A DNA stretch of 64,000 bases from Candidatus Thermochlorobacteriaceae bacterium. GTDB lineage: Bacteria > Bacteroidota > Chlorobiia > Chlorobiales > Thermochlorobacteraceae. Shown in pieces: positions 46,082-54,180 of the stretch. Position 1 is the first letter of the stretch. Each line of letters begins with the position of its first letter. The notes beneath the pieces were generated by a model. The model saw only the letters and a list, made by a program, of their open reading frames with translations, was not told where the DNA came from and did no database searches. Where the stretch lies: contig JAJUFC010000009.1 in the NCBI GenBank assembly GCA_029263855.1, forward strand, positions 1 to 64,000, written 5' to 3'. The position numbers and the translations under genes were made by a program.

Positions 46082-47128
46082 TTACGCCGCCGATGGCGAG
46101 GCAATGGCGCGGTGCGCGTCAATCAATCGGACGAGTGCTTCTTTTGCCGCGCCCGTTTCCAACGTTTCTTTGGCTTTCTCGAAGCCTTGTTGCATCGTTT
46201 CGGCTTTTCCTCCGACATAAATCGCCATGCCGCTGGCGTAAATCGCCGCGTCCCGCTTGGCTTCGGGAGCGCGATTCTCCACGATTTCCCAAACCGTGTT
46301 CACGCTTTCTTTTAGCCCGCCGCCTTGCAACTCTTCCAATCGCCTGCGCTTGAATCCGAAGTCTTCAGGGTAAAGCGTGTAGCTCGTTACGGAGGCGTTT
46401 TTGAGTTCCGAGACGTAGGTTGCGCCGCAGATGTTCGGCTCATCGAGCGAGACGCCCTCTTTCGTCGCGCCATTGACAACGACGCAATGCTCTGCGCCGC
46501 GCTGACGCAAAACTTGGGCGAACATTCCCGTGAGTTCCTTGTCATAAACGCCGACGAGTTGTCGGCTCACCAACGCGGGATTGGCGAGCGGACCGACCAT
46601 ATTGAAAATCGTGCGAATCCCTAACTCGCGCCGTGCTTGCGCCACCGATTTCATCGACTTGTGGTAATTCGGCGCGTAAAGGAAGGCGTAATTCGTTTTG
46701 TCGAAAATCGCCTTCGTTTGTTCAGGCGAGAGCGCGATGTTGATGCCTAACGCCTCGAGCACGTCGGCACTGCCGCATTGGCTTGAAATCGAGCGATTGC
46801 CATGCTTGGCGATTTTCACGCCTGCCCCGTTGGCGATGATGGACGCAACGGTCGAGATGTTGAACGTGCCGCTCGCGTCGCCGCCCGTGCCGCACGTGTC
46901 AATCGCTTCGGGGTGCAGGTCGATTTTCTCGACGTGATTGAGGAGCGCATTGACCGCGCCGTAAATTTCTTCTATCGTCTCGCCTTTCTGACGAAGCAAC
47001 ACGAGAATCGCCGCAATGACCGCATCGGAGGCTTTTCCCGCCATTACGTCGTTCACCATCGTTTCCATTTGCGCGCTGGTCAGATTCATTCCGTTGATGA
47101 GGGCGACGACGGCTTCTTTCGGAGTCAT
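46082..47128 (-). CDS. trpD: Anthranilate phosphoribosyltransferase
   Basis: Transfers phosphoribose from PRPP to anthranilate, the second step of tryptophan synthesis. The 348-residue protein has the family signature DTCGTGGDASGTFNIST and the KHGNRSISSQCGSADVLEALG block that binds both substrates. It is the last of four leftward genes with no gap to the aminotransferase gene (TAA directly followed by ATG). Other trp genes are not seen in the window. Confidence 0.95.
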   Translation of the reverse strand: MTPKEAVVALINGMNLTSAQMETMVNDVMAGKASDAVIAAILVLLRQKGETIEEIYGAVNALLNHVEKIDLHPEAIDTCGTGGDASGTFNISTVASIIANGAGVKIAKHGNRSISSQCGSADVLEALGINIALSPEQTKAIFDKTNYAFLYAPNYHKSMKSVAQARRELGIRTIFNMVGPLANPALVSRQLVGVYDKELTGMFAQVLRQRGAEHCVVVNGATKEGVSLDEPNICGATYVSELKNASVTSYTLYPEDFGFKRRRLEELQGGGLKESVNTVWEIVENRAPEAKRDAAIYASGMAIYVGGKAETMQQGFEKAKETLETGAAKEALVRLIDAHRAIASPSAA

Positions 47129-48271
47129 TTACTTCAAGCGTTTGAGTTGTGAAATCACTTCATCACACTCATCGTAGGTGTTGTAGAAGTGAGGCGAAAA
47201 TCGCAAATAATTTTCTCGCAACGAAATCTCGATGCGCCGCTCCGACAACGCTTTGAACGCGCCTTCGGCATTCGGAAAATTTTTGACGGAGACAATCCCT
47301 GAACGATTCGCGCGCGAAGGGTTGCACAGCGGCTCAAACCCATTGTCAATCAAGCGATTGGAGAGATATTCGGAGAGCGACAAAATTTTCTCTGAAACCG
47401 CATCGAGACCGATTTCCTCAAAGAGTTCAAACGCGGCGTTCATTCCAACAAGCCCTATCCAGTTGTAGGTGCCGAGTTCGTAGCGCGACGCATCTTGTTT
47501 GAGTGGCTTGTCGTGATAAGAAAAATCCCACGCCTCCTCCACGCTGAGCCAGCCGACGAACACAGGATTGAGGCGCGCGAGAAGTTCGTCGCTGAAATAC
47601 GCCACGCCTGTGCCCATCGGCGACATGCCCCACTTGTGCGCGCCCGCCGCTAAAAAATCGACTTTCCTGCAATCAATCGGCATTGCGCCTAAAGCTTGAA
47701 TCACATCTATCGAGAGCAAACAATTTTTTCGCCGACAGACTTCCGAAAGTTCATCAAGGTTCAAGCGAAACCCCGAGAGAAACTGCACGTAACTTAGCGA
47801 CACGAGGCGCGTATCGGGCGTTATGTTTTTTTCAATCTCATCTATTCGAATTTCTCCGTCGTGGTCTTTCAAAAAATCGATTTCAACGCCCAATTTTCGC
47901 AGAGCGAGAAAGGGCTGAACGTTGGACGGGAACTCGCGCTCGTAGAGCAAGATTCTATCGCCGCGCCGCCACGTCAAGCCTTGCGCGAGCAGGTTCAAGC
48001 CGTAACTCGTGTTGGGAACGAAGGCGAGATTGCGCTCGCGGGCGTTGAGCATTCGGGCAAGCCGCGCGCGTAGGGCGTTGAGCGTGGGCATCAAGGTCGT
48101 GAAATAATTTTCCACGTCGGTTTCGCTTCGCTCTTTGAGGAACGCTTCAATCGCCGATACCACGCGGCGCGACAAGGGCGAAACGGCGGCATGATTGAAG
48201 TAAATGCCGCACTCCGCGCTTGGAAACAACGCTCGCGCCGACTCCGTATCTAATTGCGCCTCTTTCACCAT
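47129..48271 (-). CDS. Class V aminotransferase-fold PLP enzyme
   Basis: A 380-residue PLP enzyme of the cysteine-desulfurase/isopenicillin-epimerase-like branch. It starts YFNHAAVSPLSRRV; the cofactor lysine is K213 in AGAHKWGMSPMG, with the aspartate upstream in SIDVIQALG. The flexible active-site cysteine loop of IscS/SufS is not seen, so sulfur mobilisation is unlikely; epimerase, lyase or kynureninase-like chemistry is possible. Translation is coupled to trpD downstream and to the ABM gene upstream, both with zero-gap TAA-ATG junctions. Confidence 0.87.
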   Translation of the reverse strand: MVKEAQLDTESARALFPSAECGIYFNHAAVSPLSRRVVSAIEAFLKERSETDVENYFTTLMPTLNALRARLARMLNARERNLAFVPNTSYGLNLLAQGLTWRRGDRILLYEREFPSNVQPFLALRKLGVEIDFLKDHDGEIRIDEIEKNITPDTRLVSLSYVQFLSGFRLNLDELSEVCRRKNCLLSIDVIQALGAMPIDCRKVDFLAAGAHKWGMSPMGTGVAYFSDELLARLNPVFVGWLSVEEAWDFSYHDKPLKQDASRYELGTYNWIGLVGMNAAFELFEEIGLDAVSEKILSLSEYLSNRLIDNGFEPLCNPSRANRSGIVSVKNFPNAEGAFKALSERRIEISLRENYLRFSPHFYNTYDECDEVISQLKRLK

Positions 48272-48601
48272 TTAGTTTTCTTGTTGGAAGTTCTCTTTTG
48301 AAAATTCCTCCTTTGGATAGACGCGCTCGTAACTGACCGCGCTCGGCTTTGAACGCATCAGCGGCTTGACTTTCGCCCAAGTGGACTTGAAGAGTTCGCT
48401 CTGGCGATAGGATTCCAAATGCTCGCGAGAATCCCAAACGCTGTATGTCGTGAAGGAATGCGCGTCGTCGATTTCTCGATACAGTTCCAATCCCTTGCAC
48501 CCTTCAAACGCGCGAATGTGGCGGTTCATCTCTTCGAAAATCGCGAGAAACCGCTCGCTCGTTTCGGGAGAGAAGTGCATTCGGACAAGGCGAATAATCA
48601 T
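48272..48601 (-). CDS. Antibiotic biosynthesis monooxygenase (ABM)-fold protein
   Basis: A 109-residue ferredoxin-like dimeric alpha-beta barrel protein: MIIRLVRMHFSPETSERFLAIF ... FEGCKGLELYREIDD ... YSVWDSREHLESYRQSELF. Members range from cofactor-free monooxygenases to heme-degrading enzymes and structural proteins, so no reaction can be named. It sits between the peptidase gene (12 bp) and the aminotransferase (0 bp) on the same strand. Confidence 0.82.
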   Translation of the reverse strand: MIIRLVRMHFSPETSERFLAIFEEMNRHIRAFEGCKGLELYREIDDAHSFTTYSVWDSREHLESYRQSELFKSTWAKVKPLMRSKPSAVSYERVYPKEEFSKENFQQEN

Positions 48602-48613
48602 CGTTCAGGAATT

Positions 48614-50227
48614 TTATGGCATTACCGCAACCTTTGCTTTGACGGGCTTTCGCGGGAGCTTCTCGTCTCGCATCGCGGCGTGATAGACGAATGTGGCGAC
48701 GATGATGGCATTATGCTTCATATCCTCTTCGACGAAGCGCTCGTAAGTGTCCATATTGGAGTGGTGTGTCCAAGTGCCGTATTCCATTGGGTCTTGAATG
48801 AATTGGAATCCGGGAAGCCCAATCGCGTCGAAGGAAAGGTGGTCGGTGCCGCCCGTGTTGGAAAGCGAAACCGTCGTGGCGTTCCACTCTTTGAACGGCT
48901 CGAGCCATGCGCGGAAGATGGGACGGCACTCTGCGTTTTGTTGAAGGTAGATGCCGCGAATATGCCCGCCGCCGTTATCGACGTTGAAGTAGCCTGAAAA
49001 CTTTTCGTAGTCGCGCGTTACGCGGAGCGTGTCATCGCCTTTGCCCTCGTCGCTGACGGCAAGGTAATCGGGCGTATTGCCGAAATGCTTTTTGACGTAG
49101 GCGGCGGAGCCAAGCAACCCTTGCTCTTCACCCGACCATAGCCCGATGCGAATGGTTCGTCGTGGCTGAACACCAATGGCTTTTAAGAGACGCACGGCTT
49201 CCATCATAATGGAACTGCCTGCGGCGTTGTCGGTCGCGCCCGTTCCGCCGTGCCACGAATCCAAGTGCGCGCCGAGCATCACGATTTCGTCTTTCAAATC
49301 CGTGCCTTCGATTTCGGCAATCGTGTTGAAGCATTCGGTTGCGTCGTAGGTTTCGACTTCCATATCCAACTCCAATTCTACCTTGATATTTTTTTGGAGC
49401 AGTCGGTAGAGCCGTCCGTAGTGTTCGGGGTTGAGCGAAATTTGTGTGAGCACTGTGCCATCTTTGGTGCGATAGGGACGCGGGCGGTCGCGCCAATTCT
49501 GACTTGGTGCAACCGGCATTGACGCATTAGAGAGCGCGATGGAGCCCGCGGTTCCGCGATAGGTTAAATCCAAAACGGCAAGCGGCTTTTCATCGAAGAG
49601 AAATTGCATGCGAAGGTAGTTGAGTTGCTGACGCTTCAAGGCTTCGGGCGACATTTGAAATCGCTCTTTTGACGGGGCGGCGACGGTGGCGTTGGCAAGT
49701 CCCAACAGCGATTCTGCATCGTGCCGCTTGGCAATGGGCTTATCGTTGAACTTCGGCGGTTCATAGTCAGAAATCATCACAAATTTGCCGCGCAATTTGC
49801 CTTTGTATTTTTTGAAATCGTCTTCATCTTTAACATCGAGAAAAATCACTTCGCCCTTGCCGCGCTTGCCTTCCGACCATGCTTTCGGAAACGACATCAC
49901 AGGAAAAGTTGTGAAGGGCGTTCTTGCGGTCAGCGCATATCGCTTCAATTCCCAACCTTTGCCAAAGGGCGACCACACTTCCAAGCGCGCGTTTTTCAGC
50001 CCCCACTTCTCGAACTGCGACTTTGTCCATTCGTTTGCGCGGAGCAGTTGCTTTGAGCCTGTTAGGCGCGGACCGTAGACATCGGTGAGCATGCTGGCGA
50101 TTTCCATCACTTGCGAGCGGTTCAAGCCTTCGTCTTTGAGTTTGGACACTACGGCGGTATCGACAGGCTCTTGGGCGCTTGCGATTTGAATTGAGAAGAG
50201 AAGCAGAACGATGATGATGCGTTTCAT
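48614..50227 (-). CDS. Exported M28-family zinc aminopeptidase
   Basis: A 537-residue peptidase with signal peptide MKRIIIVLLLFSIQIASA-Q. A PA-domain-like insertion lies at about 110-260. The zinc site follows: H321 (GAHLDSW), D333 (GATDNAAG), E367-E368 (SGEEQG), a third acidic ligand near D417, and H463 (GGTDHLSFD). It would remove N-terminal residues from peptides in the periplasm or outside. No type IX sorting domain is present. It is the first gene of the zero-gap operon, so its expression is tied to ABM, aminotransferase and trpD. Confidence 0.92.
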   Translation of the reverse strand: MKRIIIVLLLFSIQIASAQEPVDTAVVSKLKDEGLNRSQVMEIASMLTDVYGPRLTGSKQLLRANEWTKSQFEKWGLKNARLEVWSPFGKGWELKRYALTARTPFTTFPVMSFPKAWSEGKRGKGEVIFLDVKDEDDFKKYKGKLRGKFVMISDYEPPKFNDKPIAKRHDAESLLGLANATVAAPSKERFQMSPEALKRQQLNYLRMQFLFDEKPLAVLDLTYRGTAGSIALSNASMPVAPSQNWRDRPRPYRTKDGTVLTQISLNPEHYGRLYRLLQKNIKVELELDMEVETYDATECFNTIAEIEGTDLKDEIVMLGAHLDSWHGGTGATDNAAGSSIMMEAVRLLKAIGVQPRRTIRIGLWSGEEQGLLGSAAYVKKHFGNTPDYLAVSDEGKGDDTLRVTRDYEKFSGYFNVDNGGGHIRGIYLQQNAECRPIFRAWLEPFKEWNATTVSLSNTGGTDHLSFDAIGLPGFQFIQDPMEYGTWTHHSNMDTYERFVEEDMKHNAIIVATFVYHAAMRDEKLPRKPVKAKVAVMP

Positions 50228-50248
50228 TGAATTGTCTTTGTTGGTTTG

Positions 50249-51589
50249 TTAATGTTCAGGTTGAGTTTTTCGCACGAAGACGCTCAATATCCGATTTCCG
50301 TCGAGCTTTTCAATTTCAAACTCCAAATTGGCGTATCGGACGCGCTGTTTTTCGTCGGGGATTTCGCCCGTGAAGTGCAGAATGAATCCGCCCAACGTGT
50401 CATAACTTTGCTCGTCTCCCGCTTGGAATTCCGAGAGCGGTTTGCCCAAAATTTCACTGGCTTCTTCAAGCGAAATGCTGGCATCGAACCAAACCGAGCC
50501 ATCGTTGAGGGTTTTGTGAAGCGGCGCTTCTGTTTTGGCGGCAGGTGAAAGTTCGCCGACGATTTCTTCAATGACGTCTTCGAGTGTGGCAATCCCTGCT
50601 GTTCCGCCATATTCATCAACCACGACAGCAAGGTGCATGCGGGTTTTTTGAAACTCGCGCAACACATCGTCCAAATGCTGCGTTTCGGGCACGAAAATCG
50701 GCTGACGCACAATTTTAAGCCATTGCTCTTTATCAAATTTTTTGCGCGTGTTCATATACTTGACCAAATCTTTGACATAAATCACGCCCAAAATATGGTC
50801 GAGGTTTTCTTCGTAAAGCGGCAAGCGCGAGCGCTTGGTTTTAATCACAAGGTCGATTGCTTCTTGAATTGAAGTCTCTACATCAATAGCAATGATGTCG
50901 GTGCGCGGGGTCATGATTTTGCGCACGGGCTTTTCGCGAAAATCCATCACGCTATCAATCAGGCGTTTTTCGGTTTGCTCTAAATTCGCCCGCTCGATGC
51001 CGAGTTCGGCGATGACTTGAATTTCCTCGTCAGAAAATTCTTTTTTGCCGCGCACTTGCACTTTCAATCTAATCACCAACGCTTCTAAAAACTTCGAGCC
51101 TTGAATCGCCGCTTCGGTGAAAGGATAAAAGAGAATTTGAAAAAAACTCACGACGCGCACCGCACGCACCGCAACCGATTCAGGGTGCTTTGCCGCAAAG
51201 GTTTTGGGCGCAATCTCTCCAAAAATTAAAATGATAAACGCCATCGCAACCACCACGAGCGCAAGCGGCATGGCACTTCCTTCAAGGTACAACGCTTTTT
51301 CTTGAATCCATCTTTCAGTAAACGAAACCGCCGTTATGACAAGTGCGGCATTGGCAAGCGTATTGCCAATCAGCATCGTCGCCAAAAGCCGTCTCGGAGT
51401 TGCAAGCAATGATTGAATTTTTGCAAACACGGCGTCGCTTGGTGCGTGCTCATTGATGATGGTGTTTTTTAGCGAAAAAAACGCAACCTCGCTGGCAGAA
51501 AAAAACGCGGAAAATCCAAGTAGAATCGGAAGGGCAATAACCAGCGGTGCGTAACTCAAAAGAAACTCTGATAAGTCTATATCCATCAA
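50249..51589 (-). CDS. CNNM/CorC-type membrane protein (DUF21-CBS-CorC_HlyC)
   Basis: A 446-residue protein. Residues 1-205 are the DUF21/CNNM membrane domain with about four hydrophobic helices (PLVIALPILLGFSAFFSASEVAFFSL, AMPLALVVVAMAFIILIFGEIAPK). A CBS pair follows (RKIMTPRTDIIAID ... ILGVIYVKDLVKY). The C-terminal CorC_HlyC domain begins near LHKTLNDGSVWF. Relatives are magnesium/divalent-cation transporters or regulators; the hemolysin name is historical. It is separated by 21 bp from the M28 operon downstream and divergent from yceI. Confidence 0.92.
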   Translation of the reverse strand: MMDIDLSEFLLSYAPLVIALPILLGFSAFFSASEVAFFSLKNTIINEHAPSDAVFAKIQSLLATPRRLLATMLIGNTLANAALVITAVSFTERWIQEKALYLEGSAMPLALVVVAMAFIILIFGEIAPKTFAAKHPESVAVRAVRVVSFFQILFYPFTEAAIQGSKFLEALVIRLKVQVRGKKEFSDEEIQVIAELGIERANLEQTEKRLIDSVMDFREKPVRKIMTPRTDIIAIDVETSIQEAIDLVIKTKRSRLPLYEENLDHILGVIYVKDLVKYMNTRKKFDKEQWLKIVRQPIFVPETQHLDDVLREFQKTRMHLAVVVDEYGGTAGIATLEDVIEEIVGELSPAAKTEAPLHKTLNDGSVWFDASISLEEASEILGKPLSEFQAGDEQSYDTLGGFILHFTGEIPDEKQRVRYANLEFEIEKLDGNRILSVFVRKTQPEH

Positions 51590-51734
51590 TTCTCGTGAAT
51601 GTCGTTCTGCCCCATTGATCCAAGCCCATCGGCAATCGGCGCAACAAAGGCGATTGATGCAAAGTTAATCGTCATAAAGTTAATTTATGCCCTCATGAGA
51701 AGTTATTTTAAGAATGGTGAAACTTTTTGCAAAT

Positions 51735-51753
51735 AAATGTTGTAACAACATTT
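51735..51753. promoter_or_regulatory. 19-bp perfect palindrome, candidate MarR operator
   Basis: AAATGTTGT-A-ACAACATTT, symmetric around 51744, lies 47 bp before the YceI start in an AT-rich divergent region. MarR regulators bind such 16-20-bp AT-rich palindromes, and a MarR gene ends this same rightward cluster. No equal copy is seen in front of the MarR gene itself. Confidence 0.6.
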
Positions 51754-51799
51754 GTTTTAACATTAATTTGTTTTTTCAAACACCATTTTCATTCTACAC

Positions 51800-52396
51800 A
51801 TGAAAACATCACTTGCTTCTTTTTTGGTTGCGCTCTTCATTTCCGTTGGCATCAATAGTGCGTCTGCGCAAAGCACTTGGACGATTGACGGCTCACACTC
51901 CGATGTCTCGTTCAACGTCTCGCACCTTGTCGTTTCAGAAGCGACGGGGAAGTTCAAGAAGTTCAGCGGCGAACTCAAAGCCAAGAACGATGATTTTACC
52001 GACGCTGAAATCGCGTTCTCGATTGACGCTGCCAGCATCAACACCGAAGATGAAAAACGCGACGGACATTTGAAAAGCGCGGACTTCTTCGATGTCGCAA
52101 AATATCCGACGATAACATTCAAAAGCAAGTCGTTCAAAAAAATTGACGGCAATAAGTATAAACTCGTCGGTGACCTCACGATGCACGGCGTAACGAAGAC
52201 CGTTGAGCTCGATGCCATTTTCAAAGGCACGGCTAAAAGCCCTTGGGGACAAACCGTCGGCGCGTTCAAACTCTCTGGCGCGGTCAATCGAGTTGATTTC
52301 GGATTGACTTGGAACAAGACGCTCGACAACGGCGGCTTGCTTGTCGGCGAAACCGTGAACATTGCCGCCAACATTGAAGTCGTCAAGAAGTCGTAA
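51800..52396 (+). CDS. YceI-family lipocalin-like periplasmic protein
   Basis: A 198-residue protein with signal peptide MKTSLASFLVALFISVGINSASA-Q. The YceI beta-barrel has the family phrases WTIDGSHSDVSFNVSHLVVS, SADFFDVAKYPTITFKS, LTMHGVTKTVELD and FGLTWNKTLDNGGLLVGETV. YceI proteins bind isoprenoid or amphiphilic molecules. The function here is inferred only at that level. It is the first gene of a rightward cluster with pirin and MarR, behind the palindromic site. Confidence 0.93.
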   Translation: MKTSLASFLVALFISVGINSASAQSTWTIDGSHSDVSFNVSHLVVSEATGKFKKFSGELKAKNDDFTDAEIAFSIDAASINTEDEKRDGHLKSADFFDVAKYPTITFKSKSFKKIDGNKYKLVGDLTMHGVTKTVELDAIFKGTAKSPWGQTVGAFKLSGAVNRVDFGLTWNKTLDNGGLLVGETVNIAANIEVVKKS

Positions 52397-52496
52397 CGGC
52401 TTGCTTACCAACTGCTTTATCATAACACGATTTTCTGCCTCAATGGTGAAACGCTTTGCCATTGGGGCAGAACGAAACGAGAAAGGAATAAGCAAA

Positions 52497-53375
52497 ATGA
52501 CCGCCGTTGCAAAAAAGAGCGCATCTGTAAAAATCGTCTACCCGATTCAATCCGTTATGGAAGGCGAAGGGTTTGTGGTTAATCGTGCATTTCCGCGTCG
52601 CGGGCTTTCTTTTATCGACCCGTTTTTGCTTTTAGATGAACTTCCGCCGCGCGCGCTTCTTCCTGGCGAAGCCAAAGGCACGCCGCCGCATCCACACAAG
52701 GGATTTGAGATTTTGAGCTATATGCTTAAAGGCGCGATGACGCACGAAGATTCGCTTGGAAACAAGGCGACGCTCAACGAAGGCGACGTGCAATGGATGA
52801 CGGCAGGGCGAGGCATCGTGCATAAAGAACAGCCTTCCGACGACCTCAAGCGGAATGGCGGCATTTGGCACGGCTTTCAAGTTTGGATTAATCTGCCTGC
52901 GGCGAAAAAGAACATCGCGCCTGGCTATCAAGAAATCCGCTCGTCGGAAATTCCAACTTACAGCGGCGCAGGGTTTTCCGTTAAAATTCTTGTTGGAAGC
53001 GCGTTTGGAGTCGCCTCTCCGATTCAGCCGCGCACGCCCGTCGAGTATCATCATTACATGCTTGAACCGCGAGCGTCGGTAGAGATTGCCGCGCATCAAG
53101 ACCATAACTCGTTCTTCTACCCGCTTTCAGGAGCGTTCCAAATCGGAACCCATTTGATTGAGCGCGGAATGTTGCCCGTCTTGGAAAAAGATGGCGACCG
53201 CGTCACGCTCGTCAATCCGTCGGAGCGCGACAACGCGGAGTTTATCTTCTTTTCAGGCAAGCCGCTCAACGAACCCGTTGCGCGTTATGGTCCGTTCGTG
53301 ATGAACAGCGAAGCGGAGTTGGAGCGCGCTTTCTACGAGTTTCAGGCGGGACAAATGGGCGCGCTCGCCGAGTAA
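52497..53375 (+). CDS. Pirin-family bicupin protein
   Basis: A 292-residue protein with the pirin N-terminal cupin: FIDPFLLLDE, then the metal motif PPHPHKGFEILSY, and GDVQWMTAGRGIVHKE. The C-terminal pirin domain follows (ARYGPFVMNSEAELERAFYEFQ). Bacterial pirins act as quercetinase-like dioxygenases or bind regulators and enzymes. The ATG with Shine-Dalgarno GAAAGGAA is chosen; the longer in-frame start at 52362 overlaps the YceI end. Pirin, YceI and MarR genes often travel together in Bacteroidota-like genomes, which suggests a shared stress regulon (inference). Confidence 0.93.
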   Translation: MTAVAKKSASVKIVYPIQSVMEGEGFVVNRAFPRRGLSFIDPFLLLDELPPRALLPGEAKGTPPHPHKGFEILSYMLKGAMTHEDSLGNKATLNEGDVQWMTAGRGIVHKEQPSDDLKRNGGIWHGFQVWINLPAAKKNIAPGYQEIRSSEIPTYSGAGFSVKILVGSAFGVASPIQPRTPVEYHHYMLEPRASVEIAAHQDHNSFFYPLSGAFQIGTHLIERGMLPVLEKDGDRVTLVNPSERDNAEFIFFSGKPLNEPVARYGPFVMNSEAELERAFYEFQAGQMGALAE

Positions 53376-53406
53376 CTGTTCTTGAAACGTTCTTTCAATT
53401 TCTATT

Positions 53407-53562
53407 ATGTCCAACGCAAAACATTTGATTCAGGAAGTTCGCCATCTGCTTTCAGAGGGCAAATCGCTCTATGAAGCGCAAAGCCTCGTCCATCAAAAGC
53501 GCGGTTTGATTTTGCCGCTCTCGCTGTTAGAACGCCTTTCGCGCGCTGAAGCGGAGGAGTAA
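53407..53562 (+). CDS. Small protein of unknown function (51 residues)
   Basis: An ATG-to-TAA frame sits 31 bp after the pirin gene. The product, MSNAKHLIQEVRHLLSEG then KSLYEAQSLVHQKRGL, is predicted helical and ends in an acidic ERLSRAEAEE helix. The codon choice looks like that of its neighbours, and it fills most of the gap before MarR. No Shine-Dalgarno is evident, so coding status rests on composition and position. Confidence 0.45.
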   Translation: MSNAKHLIQEVRHLLSEGKSLYEAQSLVHQKRGLILPLSLLERLSRAEAEE

Positions 53563-53675
53563 ATTTCTTTCAACGGGCGCAAAAACTTTGATGAGATGAA
53601 ATTCGTTGTATCTTTCGCGAATTCTATCAACAAAAAAACTTTGCGCCGTTTCCTCAATCAAACAAGCGGCGAGAG

Positions 53676-54137
53676 ATGTTCACAAATATGAGACTTGAAG
53701 ATGAAATTAAGCAGACGAAGCCGTTTCAAGACGAGTTTCAAAAGTTGGAGGTCAATCTCATCTATACGTTTCATTGGCTTCAAGCGCGAGTCGCAGAGCG
53801 GCTCGAAGGCACGGACATTACGCTTCAGCAATACAACATTTTGCGCATTTTGCGCGGGCAGTATCCCAACCCTGCCACCATTATGCTTCTCAAAGAGCGA
53901 ATGCTCGACCGAGAATGCGATGCGTCTCGTCTAGTTGACCGATTGGTTCAGAAAGCCCTCGCGTCGCGCACTTTGTGTCCTGACGACCGCCGCAAAGTCG
54001 ATGTGCTCATCACGCAAAAAGGGTTGGACTTGCTGAAAATGATTGACAAACGCGAGAGTTTTCTCAAACAACACGCAACTTTAAGCGAAGCCGAAGCAAA
54101 AACCTTGAATGCTCTGCTCGATAAACTGCGAGGATAA
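53676..54137 (+). CDS. MarR-family transcriptional regulator
   Basis: A 153-residue protein with the MarR winged-helix order: dimerisation helices at both ends, the recognition region ITLQQYNILRILRG ... TIMLLKERMLDRECDASRLVDRLVQKALASR, and the wing DDRRKVDVLITQKG. The R-x-x-D-x-R core is conserved as CPDDRRKVDV. Starts at the first ATG or four codons later (MRLEDE) are equally plausible. It is the last gene of the YceI-pirin cluster and the likely ligand of the palindrome upstream of yceI. Confidence 0.92.
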   Translation: MFTNMRLEDEIKQTKPFQDEFQKLEVNLIYTFHWLQARVAERLEGTDITLQQYNILRILRGQYPNPATIMLLKERMLDRECDASRLVDRLVQKALASRTLCPDDRRKVDVLITQKGLDLLKMIDKRESFLKQHATLSEAEAKTLNALLDKLRG

Positions 54138-54139
54138 TC

Positions 54140-54180
54140 TCTCTCGAGAGTTTATCTCTCGAAAGTTTGTCTCTCAATAG
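54140..54180. repeat. 15-bp tandem repeat between convergent genes
   Basis: Units TCTCTCGAGAGTTTA, TCTCTCGAAAGTTTG and a partial TCTCTCAATAG follow one another directly after the marR stop and run into the end of the ATP-grasp gene. The first unit includes the palindrome CTCTCGAGAG. There is no obvious T-run for a terminator. Confidence 0.55.

Noticed and set aside
47129-48271. Cysteine desulfurase (IscS/SufS)
   Set aside because: The PLP lysine is present, but the catalytic cysteine loop is not visible and no Fe-S assembly genes are nearby.
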